From NCBI RefSeq assembly GCF_000311985.1, contig NZ_HE978585.1, positions 280,346 through 344,345 of the forward strand: a stretch of 64,000 bases of DNA, given 5' to 3'. The DNA is from Kallipyga massiliensis ph2. Its GTDB lineage: Bacteria; Bacillota; Clostridia; Tissierellales; Peptoniphilaceae. The translations under genes were made by a program, and so were the position numbers. The notes under the pieces are model-generated. The model ran no database searches and was not told where the DNA came from. It worked only from the letters and a program-made list of their open reading frames with translations. Shown here piece after piece: positions 1-9,487 of this stretch. The stretch's first letter is position 1. The number at the start of each line of letters is the position of its first letter.

Positions 1-451
1 GTTCTATAGCCTTTGCTGTTGCATAAAAGGCTTCTTTCATACCTGCAACCCCTGCTGCTGTTTTCTCTGTTCCAGTAATAGTGACCCTAATTTTATCCGT
101 ATCATTGGCATGAAGCATCTCGAACCAATAATCATAACTTATTGCAAAATACTTGATATCAATATTTCCTTTATCTATGTTTTCAAAGGAAGAGGAGGAG
201 ATTGCATTATATTTTTTTATAAATTCGTTGACTACTCCATCTGCCGCATATTCAATTTCTTTCTCACTTTCTTCTTCAGATGCTTCAGTTCTTTCACTTG
301 ATTCCTCGCCAGTGGAATCAATACTAGCTTCTTTCTCTATCTGTGTTCTCGGTTCAGTATTAGCTTTTTTCGATCCACAACTTGAAATTAGAATGCCTAG
401 GAATGCAACTGATAAGATGGTCATTATGAGATAGGATTTGTTCTTTTTCAT
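1..451 (-). CDS. Putative lipoprotein, C-terminus cut off by the window edge
   Basis: The start ATG at 451 follows a GGAGGGAAAG ribosome binding site and the frame stays open to base 1, giving 150 codons. The N-terminus is MKKNKS, then a hydrophobic stretch ending in a lipobox-like ISSC at about residues 22-25, so export and lipid anchoring on the outer face of the membrane is expected. After the Cys comes a Ser/Glu-rich linker and then a more ordered region (EYAADGVVNEFIKKYN). I do not recognise the family from this part. It is the first gene of a minus-strand unit whose end lies outside the window. The reading frame and lipobox are seen directly; the cellular role is unknown. Confidence 0.7.
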   Translation of the reverse strand, partial: MKKNKSYLIMTILSVAFLGILISSCGSKKANTEPRTQIEKEASIDSTGEESSERTEASEEESEKEIEYAADGVVNEFIKKYNAISSSSFENIDKGNIDIKYFAISYDYWFEMLHANDTDKIRVTITGTEKTAAGVAGMKEAFYATAKAIE

Positions 452-528
452 TTTCTTTCCCTCCGTAAATCCTTTTGGTTTTTCTTTTAGATAAATCTCC
501 AACTATTTCGTATGTTTTTATTATCCAA

Positions 529-2022
529 TTATACAGTCCTCCCGCCAATCTTGTTTTTCCCTAAAATGCTATATACCTGGTAAAAATTATCCTCATTTTT
601 CAACTCTTCCCATGAGAATTGAAGGATACACTGTGAATAATCATCCCCGGCATCCATGATCCATATTCCTTCTTTTGAGGACAGGACGGCATACTTGGCA
701 CTGAGAATCTTGGCATAGCTCCTCGCCTGTATTTTTGCGGCCTCAATCGCCTTCCTTGAGACAAGAGTGAATTTTGCCTCAATAACAAAGTCCGCCTTTT
801 GATGGCCTAATGATGTCACCGGGTTGATGACAAAGTCCGGGATGAGCAAGTGATTATCATTACCTACCCTTATATATAGCTGTTTGATATAATCTGCCTC
901 GCTATAGCCCAATTCTGCCAAGAAGGGTTTGATCAGCTGAGTTTCCACATCCTTTTCTCGGCTGATCCCCTCATGGCTCTCATAAGGCGTATACTCAATC
1001 CGCTCGAGATCTTCATTCGACAGGTCAAGGATGCGGTTATAGGCCGATGGCAAGATTTCCACTCCATTGATCCCCTGCATATTCTTTCTCACGATCGGCA
1101 GGTTCCCCAATATTTTGTCTTCTCTCATCTGACTAAGGGGAATATTCTTTATCTTTACCGGGTGTGAAATATAGGTGCACCGATAATAATAAAAGAAGGG
1201 ATCATTGAATCCGACGGAAGCGCTTCTCCATATGGAATCGATGGCACTGGTTGGTGAGGTTAAGTACATGACGATATTGTCACCCACTTCCGTTTCCGGG
1301 TTGCATTGCCAAGGGGTGATCGCTTCAGGATCGGTCGTATAATAAATATCATCTTTCGAGCTCCCGATAAAATAAGCTCCTTCCGCCTTTGGCAGATCAT
1401 CCACAATATAGCTCGCTGTTCCTCCAATATATTTGGGCGCAAAATCATACAAAAAAGCACAGAGCTCTGCTGGGTCCAATCCATTTTCGAGCCGGAATTT
1501 TTGTAAAGCTTGACAAATTTTTCCATAAAAGAGGAATCTTCCCTCATAATCTTTTTTCGCCGGCAAGGTAGGCAATGGAATATCAAACTCCTGTGCGATT
1601 TTTTCAAATACAATGTAAGTGTGTTTGAAATAGTAAGGTACCAGCAAATCACCCAATTCTCTGGCAAAATAGGTGGTGTAGTATTCTATGGAATTCGAAA
1701 ACTCTTCAAAGGAAACCTTTGGTGATTGATCAAAGACCTCCATATATAACCGGTACAGGGAAGAAACTGCAGATTCTACCGTGTGCTGCTTCCGTTCAAA
1801 AAAATAGATGTTTTTTCCTTGGTCCTTATATACGCATAGAAGCTCATCCTCAATGTCCTTCGTGACGCTCTCACTGGGACAGAAAGCTCGATGGAGTCCT
1901 GCGATAAAATGACCATATTGGCCCGTATATTCGCCAAATAAAATTTCTTGAAAGCGCCTTATCGTTCTTGAACCTTTGCCCTCTCTATAAATTTTCCAGA
2001 GATAAGGATTAAACATGGCCAC
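529..2022 (-). CDS. Stand-alone nuclease-like protein with C-terminal HSDR_N-type PD-(D/E)XK domain
   Basis: A 497-residue protein. The N-terminal two thirds is not recognised. The C-terminal part (about 360-480) has the layout of the type I restriction R-subunit N-terminal nuclease: EKDVETQLIKPFL, then IPDFVINP, then ADFVIEAKF, giving a D...ExK-like active-site pattern. Such proteins are usually defence nucleases or are annotated as type I restriction enzyme R protein N-terminal domain. No helicase domain follows, so it is not an HsdR. It stands alone between a lipoprotein gene and a MATE remnant and reads away from a separate restriction-modification pair. Start chosen at the annotated ATG; the function is inferred from the nuclease domain only. 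Confidence 0.6.
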   Translation of the reverse strand: MAMFNPYLWKIYREGKGSRTIRRFQEILFGEYTGQYGHFIAGLHRAFCPSESVTKDIEDELLCVYKDQGKNIYFFERKQHTVESAVSSLYRLYMEVFDQSPKVSFEEFSNSIEYYTTYFARELGDLLVPYYFKHTYIVFEKIAQEFDIPLPTLPAKKDYEGRFLFYGKICQALQKFRLENGLDPAELCAFLYDFAPKYIGGTASYIVDDLPKAEGAYFIGSSKDDIYYTTDPEAITPWQCNPETEVGDNIVMYLTSPTSAIDSIWRSASVGFNDPFFYYYRCTYISHPVKIKNIPLSQMREDKILGNLPIVRKNMQGINGVEILPSAYNRILDLSNEDLERIEYTPYESHEGISREKDVETQLIKPFLAELGYSEADYIKQLYIRVGNDNHLLIPDFVINPVTSLGHQKADFVIEAKFTLVSRKAIEAAKIQARSYAKILSAKYAVLSSKEGIWIMDAGDDYSQCILQFSWEELKNEDNFYQVYSILGKNKIGGRTV

Positions 2023-2112
2023 CCCCTAATTTGATAACCCAACAAAACGATAATCTCCATGCGAAAACAGCTCTTTGACGCCGAGACTTGAAATTACATA
2101 GAATAGACCTGA

Positions 2113-2628
2113 CCAAAGGGCCCCTTCGACCACACAGTCATGGCCGCCTTCGCCGCCGGAGTCAAGATCGACGCCTTCGCCTATATGCCCGTTCAGGACT
2201 TCGGCAACGCCTTCTCCACCTTCATTGCCCAAAATTATGGGGCAAAAAAAGAAGACCGGATCCGCCGCGGCCTGAAGGAGCCTGTCGCCCTCTCCATGGC
2301 CTGTAGCATCCTGATCTCCCTCCTGGTCTGGATCTTCGCCCCCTCCTTGATGGCCCTCTTCGTCAGCCCCGGTGAGACCGCCGTCATTCGGGAAGGGACC
2401 CGCTACCTCCGGATCGAGGGTGCATTCTACGCTGGCATCGACTGCCTCTTCCTCCTTTATGGACTCTACCGTGCCCTGGGCAAGCCCGCCATGAGCCTGG
2501 TCCTGGCCTATGCCCTCTCCGCCATCGAGGTGGTCGGCATCTGGTGGTCCGTCCCCATCGGCTGGACCCTGGCCGACATCGTGGGCATCCTCTACTACCT
2601 CCGCCATAGGGACCGGCTCATGGCTTAG
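2113..2628 (+). pseudogene. C-terminal fragment of a MATE-family multidrug efflux pump
   Basis: The plus-strand frame opens after a stop at 2110-2112 and includes an ATG at 2140. It encodes AFAYMPVQDFGNAFSTF, a signature of the second half of MATE transporters, followed by hydrophobic segments and an intact-looking C-terminus ending RDRLMA. A full MATE protein is about 450 residues; only about 170 remain, and no N-terminal half is found nearby. It lies between two unrelated restriction-type genes on the opposite strand, which suggests the transporter was cut by insertion or deletion. No convincing ribosome binding site precedes 2140. A long minus-strand frame over the same bases is a shadow. 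Confidence 0.75.
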
Positions 2629-2649
2629 AATGATATTCGAACGATTCCC

Positions 2650-5600
2650 TCACGATAGACCAAACCTCTCCTCCAGTTCTTCATATAGCTTACCGTCCCT
2701 GGCCAAGGGCATGGTATCACAGAGGATGAGGTTGTGGTGGTCGATTTGAATTGTCTTGCTAAATCCCAAAATGTATCGGAGACAGATTCGATAAATGATT
2801 TCGGTCGGGGCACAACCATAGATCTGGTGGGCAAAAATATGATTCAAACGCTCCGACTCGTCTGGAAATAGGGCTTTCAGCCGATCGCTTTGAAAGAGAC
2901 GGGTCACAATCGCGGTAATATACATCCCGGATTTCATATAGAGGTCGGCAAAGCTGGCCTCGGGAGCGTCAAAGCAGCCGGGGTTCTCCTTTTCCAGCCG
3001 GTCCACCATCTCCATCACCACTTTCTTTGGCGTAAAGATCTGGTTTGTCCGCTGGTTGGGGATGTAGTCAAAGATGTCCCCTTCCACCTCTTCATCAAAA
3101 TAATTGGCCAGTTCCTTCCGTCTTCTCATAAATTCCGCCACCGCATCATTGAAGACCACCTCATCAAACAGCTGGCCATGGAAATGCTTCCGGTGCTCTT
3201 CATCCCGAATTTCGCGGCCATTTTCGTCCCTCTCATAATAATCCCCACCATCGCGGAGGAAGCGGAAATTATCCAGGGTTACGCCCTGATCTGTTTTCGG
3301 GTTGACGGTTACTTCCCAGAAGACCTCCGGTGGGACCAAGGCATCAAAATTTGCTAGCGTGGTATTTTCATCCCCATAGGCCATCAGGAAAGCAGGAATG
3401 GTCCGTGAAAATCCACGGAGGTGGTCGCGGACATCCGATTCAATGGATTGCTTGACCGCTTGACGTTTTTCCGTCTCCACTGTCTCCACAATAATCTCCG
3501 CAGAGGCTCGGATGATCTCTTGACTTTGAAGTTTCTCGTGAATATCCCGGACCATGGCTTCGCGTTCTTCTTGGCGACGAGCCTCTTGCTCATTCTCCAA
3601 GCGGGTTAAGTCCTCCATGGTTGCCCCGGCCTCCCGGGCCGAATCCATTTCCTCCTCGAACTCCCTCTCCTGACGGTTACGGGTGATGGAGTACTCGCCA
3701 TAGGCCTGATTGACTACCCCATCAGTCTGGCCCTGGATCTTTTTCTCTATTCGTTTCTGCGTGGACCTTGAGAGATCCCTGCCATATTCCAGCTTGGCCG
3801 TCTCCATCAAAGCCCCGGTAATCGGCCTGCTAAACTTCTTTTGTAATTCTTCCAGCTCCTCTTTTTCCGGCTTCAGATCAGCGGCCCGCTCTTCCGTGAT
3901 CCGGTCAACCGTATCCTTTAATTCCTGGTCGATAGTCTCATAGACCTTTTTCCCAAATACGTTTGCGGAGAGACCAATGACCTTTTCCCTCGAAATTTTA
4001 ACGCTTCCCTCACTGTTCAGGTCTAGTTCATCCCCTGTTCCTTCGGTGACCGTTAGATCCCGAATAGCCCTTTTTTCTTCAATGGGCTCCATATTTTGAA
4101 TAAGGTCAATAACTTCTTTGGGCGCATTGAAAATCCCGGAAATATTGGCGAAGAGGAAATTGGACATAAATCCACGATCCACAACTTCCTTAGCATGGAT
4201 ATGGCGGGGAATGGTCAATACTTTCTCGGCATCCAGCTCGACCATTTCTCCCTGGTCATCCTCCCCATAAACCGGGAAGAAATTCAGGAGTTCCCGGACA
4301 TGTTCCTTCCGTCCATCAAAATCAATTCGCTCTCCCAAGCTTTCAGGAATCAAATCGTTGGCAAATTGCTCGAAAATAGTGAGGGTCCTTGCCGGGTCAA
4401 AATCAAAGACATAGGCATTCTTCTTCCGGTAGCTGTTCCCATCCTTATCGCGGAAGAGGCAAGGGTTCTGGGCACGGAAGGCCGCCTGCATATAAAGAGA
4501 TGGGGAGGCCATGTTGGACAACATCAAAACCGCCGTCCACTCCGGAACCGTCACCCCGGTCGTCAGCTGCCCCACAGAAAGAGTAATGGTTTTGTCATAG
4601 TCCCGGATAGCCCGGGTGACCCGGTCGAAGGCCTTGGCCGTCTCCGCTTCCTCATCCAGCTTGCCATCACCGGCAGCCAGGATAATCTCGTAGTCCTTAA
4701 ATACGGGGTGGATTTCCAGTTTCTTCGCCAAGGCCTTGGCGCTGGCTACCCGATTAAGGAGCCAAAAACTGTGTTTCAGCTCCGCCCGAAGTTCCGGGGT
4801 AGAGAAGGGAAACTTCTCCTGCTTAGTCAAAGCATCCAAAAACCGGTTGACATCACGGTCATGGACAAACTTCCCGGATTCATTGGTCCGGAAGAACTCA
4901 TTCAAATCGAAGGCATATTCTTCCACATCCTGGTCGGCCAGAGCGATACCGCTTTCCAGTCGATCCCGGACGACCTCGGACATCTGGTAGGTATAGAGAG
5001 ACAGGCGAGGCAGGTTCTCATAGGGATTTTCCTCCTCCCTCGATGGGTCCCACTCGCCTTTCTTTTTCTGCTCATCCGCATAGGTCCAGTTAAAAATCGC
5101 ATCCGAAGGAAATTTATCATTGGCCAGGGCCTTGAAGGGAGTGCCCGAAAGATGGAGGGTATGTTTGCGAGCGATTTGATTAAAGGCCGTATCCGTTTTA
5201 TAGGTATCGACGCCCTCATGCGCCTCATCGATAATTAAAATATCCCAAACAATGCCGGTTTCTGCACTGATTTCCTCCAGCTTGTCATACTGCCCTCCAA
5301 AATAGAGGGAGCCCTTGAGGTCCTGGAGGCTGACAAACTCGATGCAGCCCTTGACCCGGTCTTCCTCCATGGTCGACAGCTTCTGAATGTATTCCTCCCG
5401 GTTCAGAACAAACTTCCGGTCCTTAATCCCTTCCACCGTACTCACAAAAAGATAGCCGGATTCCGGACCAAAAAAGGTCTCATAATCCGAATACCAGGAA
5501 TTGGCGATGGCCGGCCGGTTGGTTACAATCAGGATGTTCTCCGCCCCCAATCGCTTGCAGAGGTCATAGGCGGACAGGGTTTTTCCAAAGCGTGGCTTGG

Positions 5601-6069
5601 CATTCCAGAGAAATTCCCCTTTTTCATGGGTCCTGAAATACTCAAGGCTCATCCGAACCGCCGCATCCTGCTCCTCACGGAGGACATAGGGAATCACCGC
5701 CTCCTCCCTATCCCCTTCCACGATGCCGTGGTTTTGGGCAAAGTCAAGAAAATCTTGGCGAGCCTCATTCGGATGGATACGGAACCACTCCGTTCCGGCC
5801 CGACGGTCAACGCCCATTTTCTTCAGATAGGCATGGAAGTCCTTATCCGTAAAGGTCCCAAAGGGCTCAGTCATAAAACTGGCCCGCATGTTCCACCAAA
5901 TCTTGGCCTCTACCCCCATGGTGTGGGTCTGCTCTTTGACCCGAATTTTCACATCCCGCTCTGTAAACCCGATCTTGGTCCAACCCTCATGGCTGGGAAG
6001 ATCCGGCGTGGTATAGGCATAGCACTGGGGTGTGACCTGGCTTGCTGTACGAATCTGAATCCCCGCCAT
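2650..6069 (-). CDS. Restriction helicase with N-terminal GIY-YIG-like domain and C-terminal methylase-like region
   Basis: A 1139-residue protein, the probable cleaving or translocating partner of the methylase upstream. Residues about 15-45 (CYAYTT...TKIGFTER) match a GIY-YIG or T5orf172 nuclease core. A superfamily 2 helicase follows: Walker A NAKPRFGKT near 156-164, DEAH in IIDEAHEG near 281, and SGTP near 308. The middle is charged coiled coil. The C-terminus has NQIFTPKKVVMEMVD and FADLYMKSGMYI, resembling motifs X and I of N6-adenine methylases, but no NPPY is present. The start ATG overlaps the stop of the methylase by one base (TAATG), so the two are translationally coupled. Whether it cuts DNA is inference. 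Confidence 0.7.
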   Translation of the reverse strand: MAGIQIRTASQVTPQCYAYTTPDLPSHEGWTKIGFTERDVKIRVKEQTHTMGVEAKIWWNMRASFMTEPFGTFTDKDFHAYLKKMGVDRRAGTEWFRIHPNEARQDFLDFAQNHGIVEGDREEAVIPYVLREEQDAAVRMSLEYFRTHEKGEFLWNAKPRFGKTLSAYDLCKRLGAENILIVTNRPAIANSWYSDYETFFGPESGYLFVSTVEGIKDRKFVLNREEYIQKLSTMEEDRVKGCIEFVSLQDLKGSLYFGGQYDKLEEISAETGIVWDILIIDEAHEGVDTYKTDTAFNQIARKHTLHLSGTPFKALANDKFPSDAIFNWTYADEQKKKGEWDPSREEENPYENLPRLSLYTYQMSEVVRDRLESGIALADQDVEEYAFDLNEFFRTNESGKFVHDRDVNRFLDALTKQEKFPFSTPELRAELKHSFWLLNRVASAKALAKKLEIHPVFKDYEIILAAGDGKLDEEAETAKAFDRVTRAIRDYDKTITLSVGQLTTGVTVPEWTAVLMLSNMASPSLYMQAAFRAQNPCLFRDKDGNSYRKKNAYVFDFDPARTLTIFEQFANDLIPESLGERIDFDGRKEHVRELLNFFPVYGEDDQGEMVELDAEKVLTIPRHIHAKEVVDRGFMSNFLFANISGIFNAPKEVIDLIQNMEPIEEKRAIRDLTVTEGTGDELDLNSEGSVKISREKVIGLSANVFGKKVYETIDQELKDTVDRITEERAADLKPEKEELEELQKKFSRPITGALMETAKLEYGRDLSRSTQKRIEKKIQGQTDGVVNQAYGEYSITRNRQEREFEEEMDSAREAGATMEDLTRLENEQEARRQEEREAMVRDIHEKLQSQEIIRASAEIIVETVETEKRQAVKQSIESDVRDHLRGFSRTIPAFLMAYGDENTTLANFDALVPPEVFWEVTVNPKTDQGVTLDNFRFLRDGGDYYERDENGREIRDEEHRKHFHGQLFDEVVFNDAVAEFMRRRKELANYFDEEVEGDIFDYIPNQRTNQIFTPKKVVMEMVDRLEKENPGCFDAPEASFADLYMKSGMYITAIVTRLFQSDRLKALFPDESERLNHIFAHQIYGCAPTEIIYRICLRYILGFSKTIQIDHHNLILCDTMPLARDGKLYEELEERFGLS

Positions 6070-8054
6070 TATGCCATCTCCTTTACATGCGTTTCAATGA
6101 ATGCAATTTCCTTTTCATCCAAACCGTACTTCTGATAAAGCTGGCGGTCGATGTCCGGAATGGGTTTGGACCAGTCGATGTCGGAGGAGGAAGTGAAGTC
6201 TTGGAGGGGAATGAGCTTCCATACACGCCGATCATTATCTTGAGTAACTTTTAGAACGCCCAAAAGAACACGTGCAAATCTAGACTTTACGTACTTTATC
6301 ATTGCTTGAGCTTCAAATTCACTTTTAAAGGCACCTATTCCAATAAAGGATTGAGTATACCCGATTAGGGGTTCCCCGATTAGGGGTGTGCTTAATACTT
6401 CACCAAGTGCTCCCGATCCATTCGCCCGAGGAACCAACACTTTCCACTTTTCCAAATTTTCATGGTTCATGTCAACATATTTTTTAGGGATAAATCTCGA
6501 AACCCGCTTATTTTTCAACAGACCTATCGTTTCAATATCATCTTTATTCATCGGCGTTTTGGTAAAAAGTGGTATTTTTTTGAACGCATTGTTTCGAAAA
6601 CGTCGATCTTTCCCTGAAGATCCAATGACCGTTTGTAAATCTGGGTGATCTGCATATAATGACTCCAGATTGTAGCGAACTTGAGTGTAAACCAAAGAGG
6701 CTACACTATGGTCAATATCATTTGCTTGGCTTTTTTCAACAATTCCCCGTAGTTCAGGATAGGCAAAAAAAGTTCCGATGGCACCAAAGTCTCTATGGGC
6801 ATCCCGATAGGTAATCGCTACACCACCCTTAACGTCATTATTGGGAAAAATCTTTTTTGCATCAGCTTCAAAACGCAGGACCTTGAAATGAGGATCATTC
6901 AATATTTTACGATTCCATGCTTTGGGTGTGCTGCCTGCATCAAAAAGGGATCGTGCAGGATGGATTAGCTCGACCCGGTCTGAAACCAAAAAAGTCGCAT
7001 CCATGAAGTCGTTATATACTGGTTTTCCAAAATTTCCATTCTCACCGGATTTTGAAAAATCCTCATTGTATGGCGGATTCCCAATCACATAATCAAACAG
7101 CTTCTTACTCACTTTTCCACCCCCTTTCATTCTTTTAAATTCCTCCGAATTACCTCTTCGCCAGTTATAGATTTTACAAGGCTGTGCCGTCCGTGCCGCT
7201 GCTTCCCCCTCTTGGGGATCTGGCGATGAGAACATGGTCATCTGCTCAACTTCCACAAAGGGCTTTCCCAAGGGGACGGTATCCTTTAAGCCGTCCATTT
7301 GCCAAAGGTTCCAGGCGATACGGTTGGCCACCTTCCTCAATAAAGGGACGTCCGGACTTCTCCCCCACCTTTCCACGTGGTATTCAACAGAGGTCAGGAG
7401 AACGTTGATCCGTGCCACCAAGAGGTTGTCTCCCTGGTATTCATAGCCATAGGTCGCCTCCAAGGCTCGGAGGGCCCACTTGGCCCAATCGTCATAGTCC
7501 CTCGTATTCTCATTGACGATGCGGAGTTTCCGATCCAGGATTCCAATCCTGCGGTGGAGGGGCATGAGGTCACCGGTTGAAACATCATACCGGGAGACCA
7601 GATAGGGGGCCTCCCCACAGGTGATCTCCAGCCGCCGAGAATCCACGTAGGCCTGCCAGGTCTTATGGTCAGGGAATTCGATGGGGGCTTCCGTCACCTT
7701 CCAGCGGTGGTCCTCCCCGGGAAGGTTGAAGACCCCTGGGCGACCGAACCAATCTTTATCGCAGTAATTATTCATGACATTGCAGAGCCAGGCAGGCGTA
7801 AAGACTTCTGCCCGCTTCCGGGTCCGAGCGATCTGGGCCTCCTGGGATTTTTCAATGCGGGGTTTGATGACCTCCGGATGATAACGCAGGAGGAGACGGG
7901 TGATCGGTTCCTTGTCGCCGAAACCCTCGCCCAGATTCTCATAGGAATCCGTGGCCCAAATGATCTTCCGCTTGGACGTCTTATCCTGCAAGAGCAAGTC
8001 CAAGACCGGTGCAACCATAGCACTCTCAATCTCTATCAATTTTTCCATGGCCAT
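6069..8054 (-). CDS. Eco57I-like adenine-specific DNA methyltransferase
   Basis: A 661-residue protein. Family motifs are visible: EVFTPAWLCNVM near 84-95, an SAM-binding region around ITCGEAPYLVSRYD near 144-157, and the catalytic NPPY at about 326-329 in FDYVIGNPPYNEDF. This is the layout of Eco57I-type restriction-modification methylases that methylate adenine N6. The C-terminal half (about 340-650) probably holds target recognition. It is the first gene of a two-gene operon with the GIY-YIG helicase, overlapping it by one base. Two in-frame ATGs (8054 and 8048) follow a GGGGAGAGGG sequence; either could be used. A separate specificity subunit is absent. Confidence 0.8.
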   Translation of the reverse strand: MAMEKLIEIESAMVAPVLDLLLQDKTSKRKIIWATDSYENLGEGFGDKEPITRLLLRYHPEVIKPRIEKSQEAQIARTRKRAEVFTPAWLCNVMNNYCDKDWFGRPGVFNLPGEDHRWKVTEAPIEFPDHKTWQAYVDSRRLEITCGEAPYLVSRYDVSTGDLMPLHRRIGILDRKLRIVNENTRDYDDWAKWALRALEATYGYEYQGDNLLVARINVLLTSVEYHVERWGRSPDVPLLRKVANRIAWNLWQMDGLKDTVPLGKPFVEVEQMTMFSSPDPQEGEAAARTAQPCKIYNWRRGNSEEFKRMKGGGKVSKKLFDYVIGNPPYNEDFSKSGENGNFGKPVYNDFMDATFLVSDRVELIHPARSLFDAGSTPKAWNRKILNDPHFKVLRFEADAKKIFPNNDVKGGVAITYRDAHRDFGAIGTFFAYPELRGIVEKSQANDIDHSVASLVYTQVRYNLESLYADHPDLQTVIGSSGKDRRFRNNAFKKIPLFTKTPMNKDDIETIGLLKNKRVSRFIPKKYVDMNHENLEKWKVLVPRANGSGALGEVLSTPLIGEPLIGYTQSFIGIGAFKSEFEAQAMIKYVKSRFARVLLGVLKVTQDNDRRVWKLIPLQDFTSSSDIDWSKPIPDIDRQLYQKYGLDEKEIAFIETHVKEMA

Positions 8055-8130
8055 GACCCTCTCCCCATTCTTCTGAAATTTAGCTTCTATATAGTATTGT
8101 ACAAGATATATTCCTTGCTTGAAAACTTTT

Positions 8131-8973
8131 TCATTCTATATATAGGTAGCCGAACATTGCCTCATCTCCCGCCACAAAATCCCTGAACTCCTCCGGAATT
8201 CTCCCCATGGCCTCTTCCGCCATCCGGCTCATGGCTCGCGTGACCCCGGCCTGTCTTACATAGAAGGGCCAGGCCACCGACCCGGTGATGGCACCGATGG
8301 TGTCCGCATCGCCGCCAAGGGATGTGGCGTTTCGGATGGCATCCTCGAAATCTGCTGAATCAAAGAAGGCGGCCAGAGCCTGAGGAACCGTCCCCTGACA
8401 GGATGGGTCGAAAGAATAGGTTGGCCGAATCGCCTCCACCGAAGGGATGTCCGGATAAAAGTGCTCCTGGATGAACGCCCGGATCGCCTGCTTGGATTGC
8501 CCCTCTTTTGCCAGAAAAATTGCAGCTGCCACCGCCTCAGCCCCCTTTATGCCATCGGGATGATTGTGGCTAACCACCGCACTTTGTTTGGCCCAGAAGA
8601 TGGCCTGATCCAAGGACTTTGCCCTCTCCCCACATGCGGAAACCCGCATGGCTGATCCGTTTCCCCAGCTATTATAGGGCTGAGGATGGTCGGCCTTCAA
8701 CCAGGAAGAAAAAGAAAGGCCATATTCCCCTGTAGGATTGGGGTAGGCCCGCCCGATGAACTGCATGGCCCTGGTAAATTGACTTTGCAAAAAATCCGGA
8801 TCCTCTCCCTTGCCCTGGGCAATCGCCTCATCCAAGGCCAGCCCCACTGCGATGGTCATGAGGGAATCGTCCGTATAATCGGAATCCGGGGAGAAAAGCG
8901 GAAAGTCCTTGGTTTTTATCGGCTGAAATTCAAAGCAGGATCCAACAATATCACCAATAATGGCACCAATCAT
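8131..8973 (-). CDS. ADP-ribosylglycohydrolase family protein
   Basis: The protein (280 residues from the chosen start) matches the ADP-ribosylglycohydrolase fold, which removes ADP-ribose from proteins or nucleic acids with two Mg ions. Seen motifs: IGAIIGDIVGSCFEF at the N-terminus, YTDDSLMTIAV (metal-binding TDD) near 33-43, a HNHPDG stretch mid-protein, and GGDADTIGAITGS near 225-237, the second metal site. The frame extends upstream to 9024, but the ATG at 8973 has AGAAAGGAAG at correct spacing and begins the conserved domain, so I chose it. It sits singly, downstream of the hairpin repeats at 9026-9121. Its substrate cannot be told from sequence. Confidence 0.85.
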   Translation of the reverse strand: MIGAIIGDIVGSCFEFQPIKTKDFPLFSPDSDYTDDSLMTIAVGLALDEAIAQGKGEDPDFLQSQFTRAMQFIGRAYPNPTGEYGLSFSSWLKADHPQPYNSWGNGSAMRVSACGERAKSLDQAIFWAKQSAVVSHNHPDGIKGAEAVAAAIFLAKEGQSKQAIRAFIQEHFYPDIPSVEAIRPTYSFDPSCQGTVPQALAAFFDSADFEDAIRNATSLGGDADTIGAITGSVAWPFYVRQAGVTRAMSRMAEEAMGRIPEEFRDFVAGDEAMFGYLYIE

Positions 8974-9025
8974 AAACATCTTCCTTTCTTGTCTGATACT
9001 GCAGTTTTTTACTCTCCCTGCCAAA

Positions 9026-9121
9026 GTAGTGGTGGTCCGGCCGTTTTCGCAGAATCACCACTATTGTTTCGCTCTCATAGTAGTGGTGGTTTAGCTGTTT
9101 TCGCCGAATCAACACTATTAG
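9026..9121. repeat. Two imperfect tandem copies of a hairpin-forming unit
   Basis: Two units of about 41-45 nt begin AGTAGTGGTGGT and end CACCACTATT or AACACTATT. The ends of each unit are inverted complements (AGTGGTG/CACCACT), so each can fold into a stem with a loop containing GTTTTCGC. A third, weaker GCTAGTGGTTATT follows at 9133. They lie just upstream of the ADP-ribosylglycohydrolase start. From 9122 to 9307 I see nothing else that is convincing. Confidence 0.6.
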
Positions 9122-9307
9122 CGGGACAGAATCGCTAGTGGTTATTTCCCGATTTTATCAAACCAACACGATTACCCGAATAAATTCCTCAGAAAAGGGC
9201 CCTTTGGAGCCTTCTCTCCCAGCGAACTCCCCTCGCCAAAGAATCAAATGTCCATAATTTATTGGAATAAGGATGTATTTCATTTGTTTAACTATTGATG
9301 TGCAATT

Positions 9308-9487
9308 ATGGAAGGCGGCTTTCCCTCTTCCATTAAACAACCCAGTTATAATAAAGAAACATTAGCTGCCATGCAGGAAGCTCGAGACATTCTTTCTGGA
9401 AAAATTCAGACGAAATCTTACGGCTCCCCGGAAGACTTGCTTAAGACCTCAATAGAAGATAGCTATGCCATTACACTATCCTCTTAA
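9308..9487 (+). pseudogene. Remnant of a RelB/DinJ-type antitoxin
   Basis: A 59-codon plus-strand frame reads PSYNKETLAAMQEARDILSG and then TKSYGSPEDLLKTSIED, the usual C-terminal toxin-binding half of RelB/DinJ antitoxins (normally about 90-100 residues). The ribbon-helix-helix N-terminal half is missing and an in-frame TGA lies at 9296-9298. No toxin gene follows; the convergent acetyltransferase begins within its last codons. It is most likely a degraded module. Confidence 0.6.

Noticed and set aside
2026-2607. A 193-codon minus-strand frame, very rich in Asp, Glu and Gly
   Set aside because: It is the antisense shadow of the MATE fragment, whose transporter motifs are clear.
4096-5238. 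A 380-codon plus-strand frame inside the restriction helicase gene
   Set aside because: It has no recognisable domain, its sequence is the antisense shadow of a clearly coding helicase with intact motifs, and no ribosome binding site is present.
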